Positions 35,986 to 46,113 of a DNA stretch of 64,000 nucleotides are shown in pieces; within the stretch, counting starts at the first letter, position 1, and each line of letters starts with the position of its first letter. Both the position numbers and the translations under genes were made by a program. Origin of the DNA: SYLG01 sp965226945 (GTDB taxonomy: Bacteria > Planctomycetota > Planctomycetia > Gemmatales > Gemmataceae). Below the pieces are notes generated by a model. That model had not been told where the DNA came from. It saw only the letters and a program-made list of their open reading frames with translations, and ran no database searches. The stretch is taken from assembly GCA_965226945.1 (NCBI GenBank), contig OZ245717.1, positions 868,001 to 932,000 of the forward strand, given 5' to 3'.

Positions 35986-38600
35986 TTAGAAATTAAGCTG
36001 GGCATTAAGATAAGCAGAACCTGGATAGATCTTGATGTCAAAATTCCAAGTCGGCGAATGCACGCCAATTCCAATAAAAAAGTCCTTCACCGAGTTGGGT
36101 TTACTTGGATCTACCGTAGCGCCCGCGCCCACTGACCAACTGCCTCCATTTGGAAGAGGCATGATGAGACTGCCACTTCCCGTAATTGGTCCTTTTAGAC
36201 CGGTAATAGGGCCGTTCACCCCCCAATCAAAGCTTCCGCTGTCGCCGTTACTACTACCTCCAAAAAACCAATTATTGTCAGAAATACCTCCGTTGACGGT
36301 TCCTGTTCCGACATTCGGAACGTCGACGGGAAGTTGATAGAAAATACCACTACTGGGAAGTTTACCATTTTCACTAGGGGGTATTGGGCTGATCCCGCCT
36401 CCCGGCTGGTATGTCCCCCCTACCACCAAATCCTCCTTTGGGATATATAAATTCGGGTCGAATAAAACACCCAATACCGGAAGCTTAACTACGGGTAATT
36501 CTGGAATTTGAGCAAAAGGGCTTGGAATCTTAATAAACCCACCGAATATCGGCAGTTCATTATTTGCGACTGGGGGAATTGGTGATATAAAGCCTTTACC
36601 ATTATTTGGCCGGCCACCAGGACTAGACTTTGGTGGCTGTCCGCCTAGTTGAACCGCAAGACCCATTGCATCTGTGCCGATCGTAGGTCCGTTCGCAATG
36701 TATCGGTAAGAATTTACATCCCCAGCGTTAAACCCCAAGGGGTCATTCGAAAGCCACCGACCCAATGTTGGGCTCAACACTCGATTCCTGAAATCTAGGT
36801 CACCAATAATATCGACTTGTCCACCTTGATGCAAGAATACCCAATCCTTGGTGCTCGATCCAATCGCGGTTCCCGCGGAATTTCGAAACGTCGTCACGCC
36901 AAACGGTGTTTCCGTGTACTTCTCCTGAACCGCTCCACTGGTATTGATCACCGCAGTCACATTGAAATTGGCATCTTGTAAGGCGTAGAGTCTTTCATCA
37001 AGGGAACCATTGGCATCGGTGTCCCGATCCCGGCTGACCATTGCATCGACATAGACCGGGCTCCAGACATTCCTCGTCTTTGTGTTGGAACCAACCTTTT
37101 CCTCTAGCAACTGCCAGTCGGAACTGAATAGCCGATCTGTCGTCGTCGAATTGGCGACCACTTTAACTTTACGGTTCAAGGCGTCGTAACTGTTCGTGGC
37201 AATGATCGTGTCGGACGAATTCTTGATTTTGACCTCGCGGTTCCAGGCATCCCAGACGAACCGATAATTGTTTTCATCCTTGGTCAAATTGCCGTTGTTG
37301 TCATAAGTCGGCGTCGTTGCGCTGCTGACCGATGTGATCTCATTTTGCTTGTTGGCACCACGGGTTTGCGTGGTGCCGTTCGTCGTAATGCTGTCCCAGT
37401 TACCCGTCGCATCGTAATCCCAGCTTTGGGCATTCGTAGGAGAACCCGTTACGTCGGTCTTGCCAACGTTAAGTGTGCCAAGTTTGTAGGAAGCAAGTTG
37501 GTTCAGATCGTCGTAGGTGTAAGCCTCGCTCAGGCCGGTGTTGACGAGGTTGTCCTTGTATAGGACATTGCCATCGCGGTCATAGCCGTACTTGAACCGG
37601 TCAACATCCACGCTGCTGCCATTGATCCAGCGCTGATCAACGATGCGGCCGAAACGATCGAGGCCGGTGTACTGATCGCCCGCGTCTCCGGTCGACTCGC
37701 CGCTCAATTTGATGTAACTCAGATCAACTCCCGATTGGGAGTGAGCGCGCTTGACGACGGTTCCCAGTCCCAAATAGGTGAGACTCTCCAACGTGTTGGA
37801 GGAATCGCTGATCGAAGTCAACCGGCTGATGTTGCTGTCGAGCCCGCTGGCGTAGTTGTAGTTAACGACATAGCCCGAAGCGTAAGTCATGCTCGTCAGA
37901 CGGCTGTGATTGGCACTGCTCGCCATTTCGGAATAGGTGTACTGAACATTGGACGACGATCCGTTAACCGCGCCGCTGTGTTCCTGCCATTCCTTGGTGA
38001 GCTGACCCAGACCGTTGAACTCGCGTTTGACCTGGTTGACGACACTTCCACTGCTCGTCGCGTCGTAGCTCGTAAATAGGTAGGCATTTCCCTGGCTGTC
38101 ATAAGCCGTTGTGATCAGCCGCACGCTGCCGTCAACGCCAGAGCCCAGCGTCGTTACGGCATCGGCAGTTTGGCGCCCAAGCACGTCGTAAGTGTAGGAA
38201 TGAACATTGCCGTTGCGGTCGGTGACGGTCAACTTTTGGCCGAGCGCATTGGTCGTGATGACATCCTTGTCGGTCGAACTGCTGGCCCCCGTTGACGGGT
38301 CGGGATAGCGAACCTCCTTGATCAGGTCATTGGAATTAAGAGCGTTGCCGCCGCCTGTCGTGACACCGTAAACCCATTCGGTGGTTTGCTGACCGCTTGA
38401 AGGCAGATTCACTTTCACGCTCGTGCGACCGACCGCGTTGTAGGTGAACTCCGTGGTCTTATTGGTCGTGTCGGTCACCGTGCCGTTGGTGTAATTTTCC
38501 ACCGTTTTCGTGACGTGTACACTTCGCTCAGGCCGGAGTTGACGATGTTCTCCTTGTACAGAATATTGCTGTTGCGATCGTAGCCGTACTTAAAGCGACC
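35986..38600 (-). pseudogene. RHS/YD-repeat gene copy B with alternative tip, 5'-truncated
   Basis: A 838-aa frame (from 38502) holds YD repeats nearly identical to rhs A (VKVNLPSSGQQTTEWVYG, TYDVLGRQTADAVTT) and the core end RNRVLSPTLGRWLSNDPLGF, then GTDAMGL and its own tip. The tip is Pro/Gly-rich and ends NFDIKIYPGSAYLNAQLNF. Upstream, 38515-38600 encodes a piece from later in the core (RFKYGYDRNSNILYKENIVN) joined out of order at about 38515, a recombination scar. It lacks any N-terminus. Confidence 0.85.
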
Positions 38601-38613
38601 AATATTCCTACCG

Positions 38614-39633
38614 TTATTTTTCACCGATTTGTTTCGGCAGTGGTTTTAGCTTGTATCTTTCTTCGATGATTCGCATCGATCCTAATTCTCCTTTTTTTAC
38701 TAAAATATCTCGAAGCTTCTCTGCCTGCTCGAAAACTTCAGGAGCATCTCTATTCAAGCAAAACTCGTACATTTTAGATAACGCCATTTCCTGGCAAGCT
38801 ATTGACAAGTCAATTTTATCAAAATGCATATAAGAAACAGACACTGAAGAATAAATATTAGAAATACCAGAAAGGTATTTTCTTTCGGATACATCCAAAA
38901 GCGACTGTGGAATCTTCTTAAATAAATCTATAACAGCGCTATGGTTTTTAAGCCCACATAATGCTTGGATTTCATAGGAGCTCGCACCCAAATGTATCGG
39001 ATCAAGCATATCTTTGCAAATTTCGGCGCACATCTTTTTTGCCTTCTTCGCGGCATCATACATAGCTGAATAATTTTTGAGATTTCTATAGTTGCCGCAT
39101 TTTGCAATATAAAGCTGAGTTAACATTGGCGAATTTTTAAACGTTAATTTTTCAAACCTATAAATATCAGCATCAATTTCATCCGAAAAATCTTGCCCAG
39201 GAAACGACACAATCTTTAACACCAAAATCTTACACGTAGCGACGAAGTCAAAATAAGAAGCCGCACCGAAAGTGCTAATTATAACCTTATGCGCAGAGCG
39301 GAGCTTTTCGAGCCGATCCTTGCTGATCGGATTTGTCCTGCTGACTCCGCCGGGAGAAGAAAACAGCTCGATATTCTCAAATAACAAATTGTTTCCGTTT
39401 ATCTTGTTCTTTTTTAATACCTCAATATCTTTTTTTACAATCTCCAAAAATCTATATCTAAATCCATCCTTGTCCGATACAAAGCTACCAATAAGATTAT
39501 TTATATCCGTCTCTTTTTTTGCAATATCAACAAAGCCATGTGAAATATCTATGCTTCTCACTAGCTCAATAAACCGAATAGAACTATCATCTGATTTTGA
39601 AGAAATGAAAAGCATTGCAAAAATACACCACAT
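38614..39633 (-). CDS. RHS-tip partner protein A
   Basis: 339 aa from the ATG at 39633 (AAGGTGG upstream; a GTG three codons earlier is possible). Short hydrophobic start MWCIFAMLFISS, then helices and a TPR-like C-terminal half: SPMLTQLYIAKCGNYRNLKN, DPIHLGASSYEIQALCGLKN, IDLSIACQEMALSKMYEFCL, AEKLRDILVKKGELGSMRII, EERYKLKPLPKQ. Closest to partner D. It starts 12 bp after the stop of rhs A. AT-rich against the GC-rich rhs core. Not a family I can name; likely exported and cognate to tip A (inference). Confidence 0.78.
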   Translation of the reverse strand: MWCIFAMLFISSKSDDSSIRFIELVRSIDISHGFVDIAKKETDINNLIGSFVSDKDGFRYRFLEIVKKDIEVLKKNKINGNNLLFENIELFSSPGGVSRTNPISKDRLEKLRSAHKVIISTFGAASYFDFVATCKILVLKIVSFPGQDFSDEIDADIYRFEKLTFKNSPMLTQLYIAKCGNYRNLKNYSAMYDAAKKAKKMCAEICKDMLDPIHLGASSYEIQALCGLKNHSAVIDLFKKIPQSLLDVSERKYLSGISNIYSSVSVSYMHFDKIDLSIACQEMALSKMYEFCLNRDAPEVFEQAEKLRDILVKKGELGSMRIIEERYKLKPLPKQIGEK

Positions 39634-39645
39634 TTTTACCACCTT

Positions 39646-42600
39646 TTAAAATAACAGATTAAGGCCACTCAGCAAGGATTCAAAACCACCATTATCAATC
39701 ACAAGACCAATAGTTAGCTTTGTTTTTATTGGCGTTTTTATTGGACTCAATATAGGCCTTAAAAGGTCTCTAACATCATCAGTAATAATAGAAAAACCTG
39801 GTGTAAGGGTAAAATCACCATTTTTTGGATTCACAGTCGCGCCAATTGAAGGCTGAATTGCAACTCCATCAATCGGATTTATAATCCAGTCGGCATCTCC
39901 ATAAAAAATCCCATTTTTTGTTCCAATTTTATACCCTCCTCCGTTGCCATCACTCACTCCAATTTCTCCGCTTGGAACGGTTTGCTTTGGGTCATTTGGG
40001 CGAACATAAATCGGAGGTCCTCCGTACCCGGGACCATATCCGCCTCCAAATATCGGCCCGTTGTTGATGAGGTCCTCAATCGGTTTTAAGTCTGGCGGCA
40101 GAAGGTCGGGCGGCACTTGATATTGCGGAGGAGGACTCCAAGGGAGTGGAAACTCTCCTTTGATATACCCACCACCCGGCTTCTTGGGAGTTTGTGGGAT
40201 TTCCGGCATTCTCCAAGGATCCTGAAATGTCGGCGCTGGTTGGACAGGTTGCGTACCGGGAGGCTGAAAGTTGGGCGGAGGCGGCTGTTGACCCGAAGGA
40301 GGCCCAAGAATCACCGGTTGATCACCGAATAGGATGTCTATTGGGTTCTTGAGCTTTCCTTGACCTGCTGGAGGTGTTCCCACCGGAAACGGCGGGATTG
40401 TCGACGGAGGTAGATCGCCATCCTCAAATTGACCCGTTGGATCCAGCCCTGTTCCAGGCCCATCTCCTAAATATCGATAAAGATTGACGTCCCCTGCGTT
40501 AAAGCCTAGCGGGTCGTTCGACAACCACCTTCCGAGTGTCGGGCTAAGGACCCGATTCCTAAAGTCCAAATTCCCGATGATGTCGGCCTGTCCCCCTTGA
40601 TGCAGATAATTCCAATCCTTGGTGCTAACACTAATGGTTGAACCGGCAGAGTTTCGGAATGTCGTCACACCAAACGGCGTTTCGGTATATTTCTCTTGAA
40701 CCGTGCCGCTAGTGTTTGTGACCGCCGTCATATTGAAATTGGTATCTTGCAACGCATAAAGCCGCTCATCAAGCGAGCCATTGGCATCGGTATCGCGATC
40801 CCGGCTGACCATCGCATCGATATAGACTGGGCTCCAAACATTTCGAGTCTTCGTGTTGGAACCAACTTTCTCTTCTAACAGCTGCCAATTGGAACTAAAT
40901 AATCTGTCAGTCGTTGTCGAATTCGCGACCACCTTGACCTTTCGACTCAACGCGTCGAAGCTGTTCGTCGCGATCACCGTATCCGAAGAGTTCTTGATTT
41001 TGACTTCGCGGTTCCAGGCATCCCAGACAAACCGATAATTGTTTTCATCCTTGGTCAAATTGCCGTTGTTGTCATAGGTCGGCGTCGTCGCGCCGCTGAC
41101 TGATGTGATCTCATTTTGCTTGTTGGCACCGCGAGCTTGTGTCGTGCCGTTAGTCGTGATGCTATCCCAGTTCCCCGTCGCATCGTAGTCCCAACTTTGA
41201 GCATTGGTGGGAGACCCCGTTACATCGGTCTTGCCAACATTGAGCGTGCCAAGCTTGTAGGAAGCAAGTTGATTCAGATCGTCGTAGGTGTAAACCTCGC
41301 TCAGTCCGGTGTTGACGATGTTCTCCTTGTAAAGAACATTGCCGTTACGGTCATAGCCATATTTGAACCGATCGACATCGACATTGCTGCCGTTGATCCA
41401 GCGCTGATCAACGATGCGGCCGAAACGATCGAGGCCGGTGTACTGGTCGCCCGCGTCTCCGGTCGATTCGCCGCTTAGTTTGATGTAACTCAGATCAACG
41501 CCCGATTGGGAGTGGGCGCGCTTGACGACGGTTCCCAGTCCCAAATAGGTGAGACTCTCCAACGTGTTGGAGGAATCGCTGATCGAAGTCAACCGGCTGA
41601 TGTTGCTGTCGAGCCCGCTGGCGTAGTTGTAGTTAACGACATAGCCAGAAGCATAAGTCATGCTCGTCAGGCGGCTGTGATTCGCACTGCTCGCCATTTC
41701 CGAATAGGTGTACTGAACATTGGACGACGATCCGTTAACCGCGCCACTGTGTTCCTGCCATTCCTTGGTGAGCTGACCTAGACCGTTGAACTCGCGCTTG
41801 ACCTGATTGACCACGCTACCACTGCTCGTCGCGTCGTAGCTCGTGAATATGTAGGCATTCCCCTGGCTGTCATAGGCCGTTGTGATCAGCCGCACGCTGC
41901 CATCGACTCCGGAACCCAAAGTCGTCACGGCATCGGCGGTTTGGCGACCCAGGATATCGTAGGTGTAGGTATGGACATTGCCGTTGCGATCAGTGACGGT
42001 TAGTTTTTGGCCGAGTGCGCTGCTCGTGATCACATCCTTATCGGTCGAACTGCTGGCACCAGTTGACGGATCGGGATAACGAACCTCCTTGATCAGGTCA
42101 TTCGAATTCAAAGCGTTGCCGCCACCTGTCGTGACACCGTAAACCCATTCGGTGGTTTGCTGGCCGCTTGAAGGCAGATTCACTTTCACGCTCGTGCGAC
42201 CGACCGCGTTGTAGGTGAACTCCGTGGTCTTATTGGTCGTGTCGGTCACCGTGCCATTGGTGTAATTTTCCACCGTTTTCGTGACGCGACCGATGTTGTC
42301 GTAGGTCGTCTTGGTCAAGATTCCTTTCGGGTCGGTCACATCTTGAAGCAGGCCCGAAGCGGCATAGCCATAAGTCGTTACCAGGACGGTGTCGCTACGG
42401 CTCGGCACCGATCCCGGGCGGGTGTAGGAACTGCCGCCATTGGTGCCCACATCTACAGAGTTCACCAACCTGTCGGCGCCATCGTAGTAAGCGGCCTGAT
42501 AACTGACCCGGGCTTTGTTGCCGTTCGAAGCCGTGCCCAGTTCCCCGGTGCCCGTGTCGTCGTGGAAGTGCTGCTTCGTCGTCGTCAGGATGACATGGCT

Positions 42601-42741
42601 GCCCGTGTCGTAGGCGAACTCTACCTGTTCGAGCACATTGTCGCTCGTCACATCGTCGGTGTCCTTTCCCACATTCTGATCGCACTCCAGACGGTATTGT
42701 TGCCGAATTGCGATCCGATCCGGCGGGAGTATACCCCGCAT
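39646..42741 (-). pseudogene. RHS/YD-repeat protein A, C-terminal part after transposon insertion
   Basis: The 3' part of the main rhs gene. From 42659 it continues the gene at 46134-48798; the first 27 codons of the frame (ATG at 42741) are transposon sequence. Many YD repeats (YTYDDLNQLASYKLGTLNVG, NEITSVSGATTPTYDNNGNL) lead to the core end RNRVLSPTLGRWLSNDPLGF, AGDVNLYRYLGDG and LDPTG. The tip of about 240 residues follows: Pro-rich, then GVAIQPSIGATVNPKNGDFT, IITDDVRDLLRPILSPIKTP and the end ESLLSGLNLLF. RHS proteins form hollow shells around a C-terminal effector in known cases. Confidence 0.88.
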
Positions 42742-42892
42742 GAATTTGGGAATCTCCCCGCTTCTGGTTATACGGATTGTACCTATTGGATGACTGTGTT
42801 TTGCTTGTCTAAAGAGAATGATTGGACCCCGCTCTTTGTCTTTGCTTTCGACTGCCGGTACCTTCGGTGAATTTCGCTGACAGGTCGGCGCC

Positions 42893-43450
42893 GTGGGCGG
42901 CCAGCGGTGGTTTTATCGCGATGAAGCGGAGTGGGCCGCGCTTGTCGAGAGGCTCAAGCTGACGGCGTGCCCGCATTGCCGCGTTGTCGGCATGCTGATC
43001 CGGCACGGCGTGCTTGTCGGCTTCGATGACAGCGGCGACCGCCAGACTGTCCGCGCTCGGCGAATCTTCTGCAGCAATCGCTACCGCCGCCATGGTTGCG
43101 GCCGGACTGTCAGTGTCTGGTTCGCCGAGAGGATCCGCAGGCTGAGCCTGACCACGCGAACTGTGTGGGCATTCTTGCGGCAAGCCGTGACTGGAAGCAT
43201 CGCGGCCGCGGTGCGAGTGGCCAAACACGCCCGTTGCGACCGGACGTTTCGCCGGGTCTGGAAGCGGTTTCAGCGAAGCCAGAGCGCGATTCGCACGGCG
43301 CTTCTGGCTCGAGGTCCTCCGCCCGGGTTGGCAATCGTATCGCCCCGGCCGGCCGCTGCTGAAGTCCTCGCCCATCTGCAAACCCTATTCCCCTCTTCTC
43401 ATTGCCCGATCGCCGCCTTCCAGTCGGCGACGCGGTCATTCTTTCTCTGA
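42893..43450 (+). CDS. Zinc-ribbon/HTH protein of the transposon
   Basis: 185 aa from a GTG start. It has a zinc-ribbon-like pattern: ACPHCRVVGMLIRHG, then ARRIFCSNRYRRHGCGRTVS. A helical, Arg-rich segment follows (AKHARCDRTFRRVWKRFQRS) that could bind DNA. It resembles short zinc-binding proteins found next to DDE transposases (DUF6431-like by memory). It is the first gene inside the element, 164 bp before the transposase, so it is probably a DNA-binding accessory or regulator. Confidence 0.6.
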   Translation: MGGQRWFYRDEAEWAALVERLKLTACPHCRVVGMLIRHGVLVGFDDSGDRQTVRARRIFCSNRYRRHGCGRTVSVWFAERIRRLSLTTRTVWAFLRQAVTGSIAAAVRVAKHARCDRTFRRVWKRFQRSQSAIRTALLARGPPPGLAIVSPRPAAAEVLAHLQTLFPSSHCPIAAFQSATRSFFL

Positions 43451-43614
43451 GCCGTTTTGGCCTCGCCTCGGTCCGGCGTCCGTGACCGAATTCTCAACGC
43501 ATTTCTACGCCACCACTCCGGCACAATCTTTCGGATTCCGTCGACAACGCATGATGTCCTCGCGATGCCCATCCGGATCGGCTTCAATGGCCCGAACACG
43601 ATCCGGAGAGCCTC

Positions 43615-44850
43615 ATGAAGCTGCCATCGGTTTACCTCAAGATGCGGGTGCTGGGCGCCATCGATACCGTCGCGGGCCGAACTCGCCACGAACGAGTTCA
43701 TGCGGTTGCCGCCATGACCTTCACCGATGAAGACGGCCATGCGCGGCAGTTCACCTGGCGAACCATTCAGACTTGGTTTTACCGCTATCGCAACCATGGC
43801 GTCACCGGGATGTCGCCGCAGCCGCGCCGCGATAAGGGGCACGCCCGCAAAGCCACGCCCGAGGAGGTACTCGAAGCGATCCATGCCGTTCGGCCACACT
43901 TCCGCGATGTCAAAGCCAATAAGCGCGCCGTCTACCGCTTCTGCATCGAAAAAGGTCTCCTTCACCCCGAACGCATCGCCCAGACCACGTTCTACCGCTT
44001 CATCCGCGAGTACGACCTGTTTGCCGAAACCGACACCGACGCCAACAAGAAACGCCTTGCCTTCAGCATGAAGTACGCCAATCAGCTCTGGCAGGCCGAT
44101 ACCATGTTCGGCCCGTACTGCGGCACCGGTGGGGCCGGTCCCCGTAAGCAGGCCAAGCTCATCGCCTTCCTCGACGATGCCAGCCGTGTCCTTTGCCACG
44201 GCGAGTTCTTCTTCGAGGAGAATACCGACACCCTCGTTAAGGCCCTCCGCTGTGCCTTTTACAAACGCGGCGTGCCGGAGCAATTGTTGGTCGACAACGG
44301 CTCGATCTACTGCTCCCGCGAAATCACCCTCATCACCGCCCGCGTCGGATGCCTCCTCTGCCACACCGCGGTCCGCGATGCCGCCGCCAAGGGGAAGATC
44401 GAGCGCTTCTTCCGCCGCGTCCGCGATCAATTCCTTGTCCTTTCGCTCGACCTCTCGTCGCTCGACGCGCTCAACCGCCAGTTCACCGACTGGGTCGAGC
44501 GAGAGTACAACGCCATGCCGCACGACGCCATCGGGATGAGGCCGATCGACCGCTTCGGCATCGACTTGCCACGCGTCCGCTTCCTCGCCCCGTCCGAACA
44601 CCACGACGAACTCTTCTATGCCGAGACCGAACGGACCGTCAAGAAAGACAACACCTTCAGCTTCCACAGCCACCGCTACGAAACGCCGGCCGATCTTCGC
44701 GGCAAGGAGATCCAGCTTCGGCATGACCGGCTTTGCGACGATGTTTTGCCAACCGTCATCGTTTACCACAAGGGTCAGCGCATCGGCCACGCCCGGCTTC
44801 TTGACTCCGTTGCCAATGGACTCCTACGCCGAAAGGAACCGCAATCATGA
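43615..44850 (+). CDS. DDE (rve-type) transposase of the four-gene transposon
   Basis: 411 aa. An N-terminal helix-turn-helix region (FTWRTIQTWFYRYRNHGVTG) precedes an RNase H-fold catalytic domain with LWQADTMFG, LLVDNGSIY and KGKIERFF; the last Asp and the Glu are separated by 35 residues, a DD35E triad. A Mu/IS21-type beta domain follows. The stop overlaps the ATPase start (ATGA at 44847). The transposase-plus-ATPase layout is like IS21 and Tn7/Mu relatives, but the full gene set is different. Confidence 0.9.
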   Translation: MKLPSVYLKMRVLGAIDTVAGRTRHERVHAVAAMTFTDEDGHARQFTWRTIQTWFYRYRNHGVTGMSPQPRRDKGHARKATPEEVLEAIHAVRPHFRDVKANKRAVYRFCIEKGLLHPERIAQTTFYRFIREYDLFAETDTDANKKRLAFSMKYANQLWQADTMFGPYCGTGGAGPRKQAKLIAFLDDASRVLCHGEFFFEENTDTLVKALRCAFYKRGVPEQLLVDNGSIYCSREITLITARVGCLLCHTAVRDAAAKGKIERFFRRVRDQFLVLSLDLSSLDALNRQFTDWVEREYNAMPHDAIGMRPIDRFGIDLPRVRFLAPSEHHDELFYAETERTVKKDNTFSFHSHRYETPADLRGKEIQLRHDRLCDDVLPTVIVYHKGQRIGHARLLDSVANGLLRRKEPQS

Positions 44851-45647
44851 TCCGCGCCTTCTTCGGGCTTACGCAAAATCCCTTCGACCGAAGGGACTTC
44901 GAACTCCTGCCGGGCCAGCAAGAGATCGTCGACACGCTCAAGGTCCACTGCCAGCATGGAGGGCTCTGCCTCGTGCTCGGCGTTCCCGGCACCGGCAAAA
45001 GCGTGATCAAGCAGGCCGTGCAGAAGCTCCCGGAAAACCAGCACCTCGTCGCCACCGTCGCTCGGACATTGCACACCTACACGAACACGGTCAAAATCCT
45101 CTGCGACGCCTTCCGTGTCGAGTTCGAGAGTTCCGCCTTCGCTTGCGAACGCCGGCTCATCGAACAGGCCTTCGCCCTCAACCATGCTGGCAAGTCGCTG
45201 ACCACCATCCTCGACGACGCCCACCTCATGGATCTGGCCAACCTCCGCCGCTTGCGGCTGTTGTTCGAAGACTTCCCCAAGAACCACAACCTGGTGTTGA
45301 TCGGCAGAACCAGCCTGCTCGCCGACCTCGATCTCGGAGTCAATCAGGACATCAAAAGCCGCGTCACTTACTCCGCCATTACCAAGCGGCTCGGCCCCGA
45401 CGCGATGAAGGAGTTCATTCTCCGCGAACTCGATCGGGCCGGCCTCGGTCACAACACCTTCACGCAGGCAGCGACCGATCTGCTCGTCCGCTCTGCCGAC
45501 GGCGTTCTGCGCAAAGCCCGCAACCTCGGTGTCGGCTGCCTCATCGAAGCGGTCCGTTCGGCAAAGCGCACCGTCGACATCGACATCGTCAATCGGGTCC
45601 TGATGCAGCCCCACTGGCAGAAAGACACCGACCTCACCGACTACTGA
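44847..45647 (+). CDS. ExeA/TniB-like AAA ATPase of the transposon
   Basis: 266 aa starting MIRAFFGLTQNPFDRRDFEL, the usual start of ExeA/TniB-type ATPases. Walker A is GVPGTGKS and Walker B LTTILDDAHLMD; an Arg-finger region follows (VLIGRTSLLADL). In IS21, Tn7 and Mu such ATPases deliver the transposase to target DNA. It is coupled to the transposase by a 4-bp overlap and followed after 8 bp by the zinc-finger gene. Confidence 0.93.
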   Translation: MIRAFFGLTQNPFDRRDFELLPGQQEIVDTLKVHCQHGGLCLVLGVPGTGKSVIKQAVQKLPENQHLVATVARTLHTYTNTVKILCDAFRVEFESSAFACERRLIEQAFALNHAGKSLTTILDDAHLMDLANLRRLRLLFEDFPKNHNLVLIGRTSLLADLDLGVNQDIKSRVTYSAITKRLGPDAMKEFILRELDRAGLGHNTFTQAATDLLVRSADGVLRKARNLGVGCLIEAVRSAKRTVDIDIVNRVLMQPHWQKDTDLTDY

Positions 45648-45655
45648 GAACGCCG

Positions 45656-45961
45656 ATGATCCCCGCCGAACTCTTGCGGAAAATCCGCAACGACCTGCCG
45701 ATGGCCGTCACCATCGCCGCGCTCGGGCGTGAGGGGCCGCCGTCGAAAATCCGAGATGGCCGCTTCGTCTTCCTCTGCCCGCACTGCGCCGAAATGCTCG
45801 TTTACATCAATCCGAAAAACAACCTCGCCCACTGCTTCGCCTGTCATAAAAACTTGAACAACATCGATCTGCTGCGGGTGCTTGGGCACGACTTCCACGC
45901 CGCCGTCACTCTTCTCGAACGGTGGCTAAACCAGCATCAGCGCAACCGTACGTCCATCTGA
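45656..45961 (+). CDS. CHC2-like (primase-type) zinc-finger protein of the transposon
   Basis: 101 aa. The centre reads FVFLCPHCAEMLVY, then HCFACHKNLNNIDLLRVLGH, a CxxC/CxxC zinc finger with the spacing and HCFxC signature of DnaG-type primase fingers, without any primase catalytic domain. Transposons with transposase and ATPase seldom carry such a gene; it might recognise single-stranded or target DNA (inference). An identical-looking copy is kept at 29511. Confidence 0.8.
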   Translation: MIPAELLRKIRNDLPMAVTIAALGREGPPSKIRDGRFVFLCPHCAEMLVYINPKNNLAHCFACHKNLNNIDLLRVLGHDFHAAVTLLERWLNQHQRNRTSI

Positions 45962-46113
45962 CTGATTAGATCCACCATCAAAGCCTGCCTGCCTCCATGT
46001 CGCCGCCAGCGTCGAAGGCCTCTCCTATGTCTTCTCCAAAATTCGCAGGAATTCGGAAATCCTCTCATAAACACATCCCAAACTCTACAGTCCGAATTCG
46101 GCTACAAATGCGA

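Noticed and set aside
44129..44539. Ser/Pro-rich frame inside the transposase
   Set aside because: Shadow of the transposase catalytic region in another frame.
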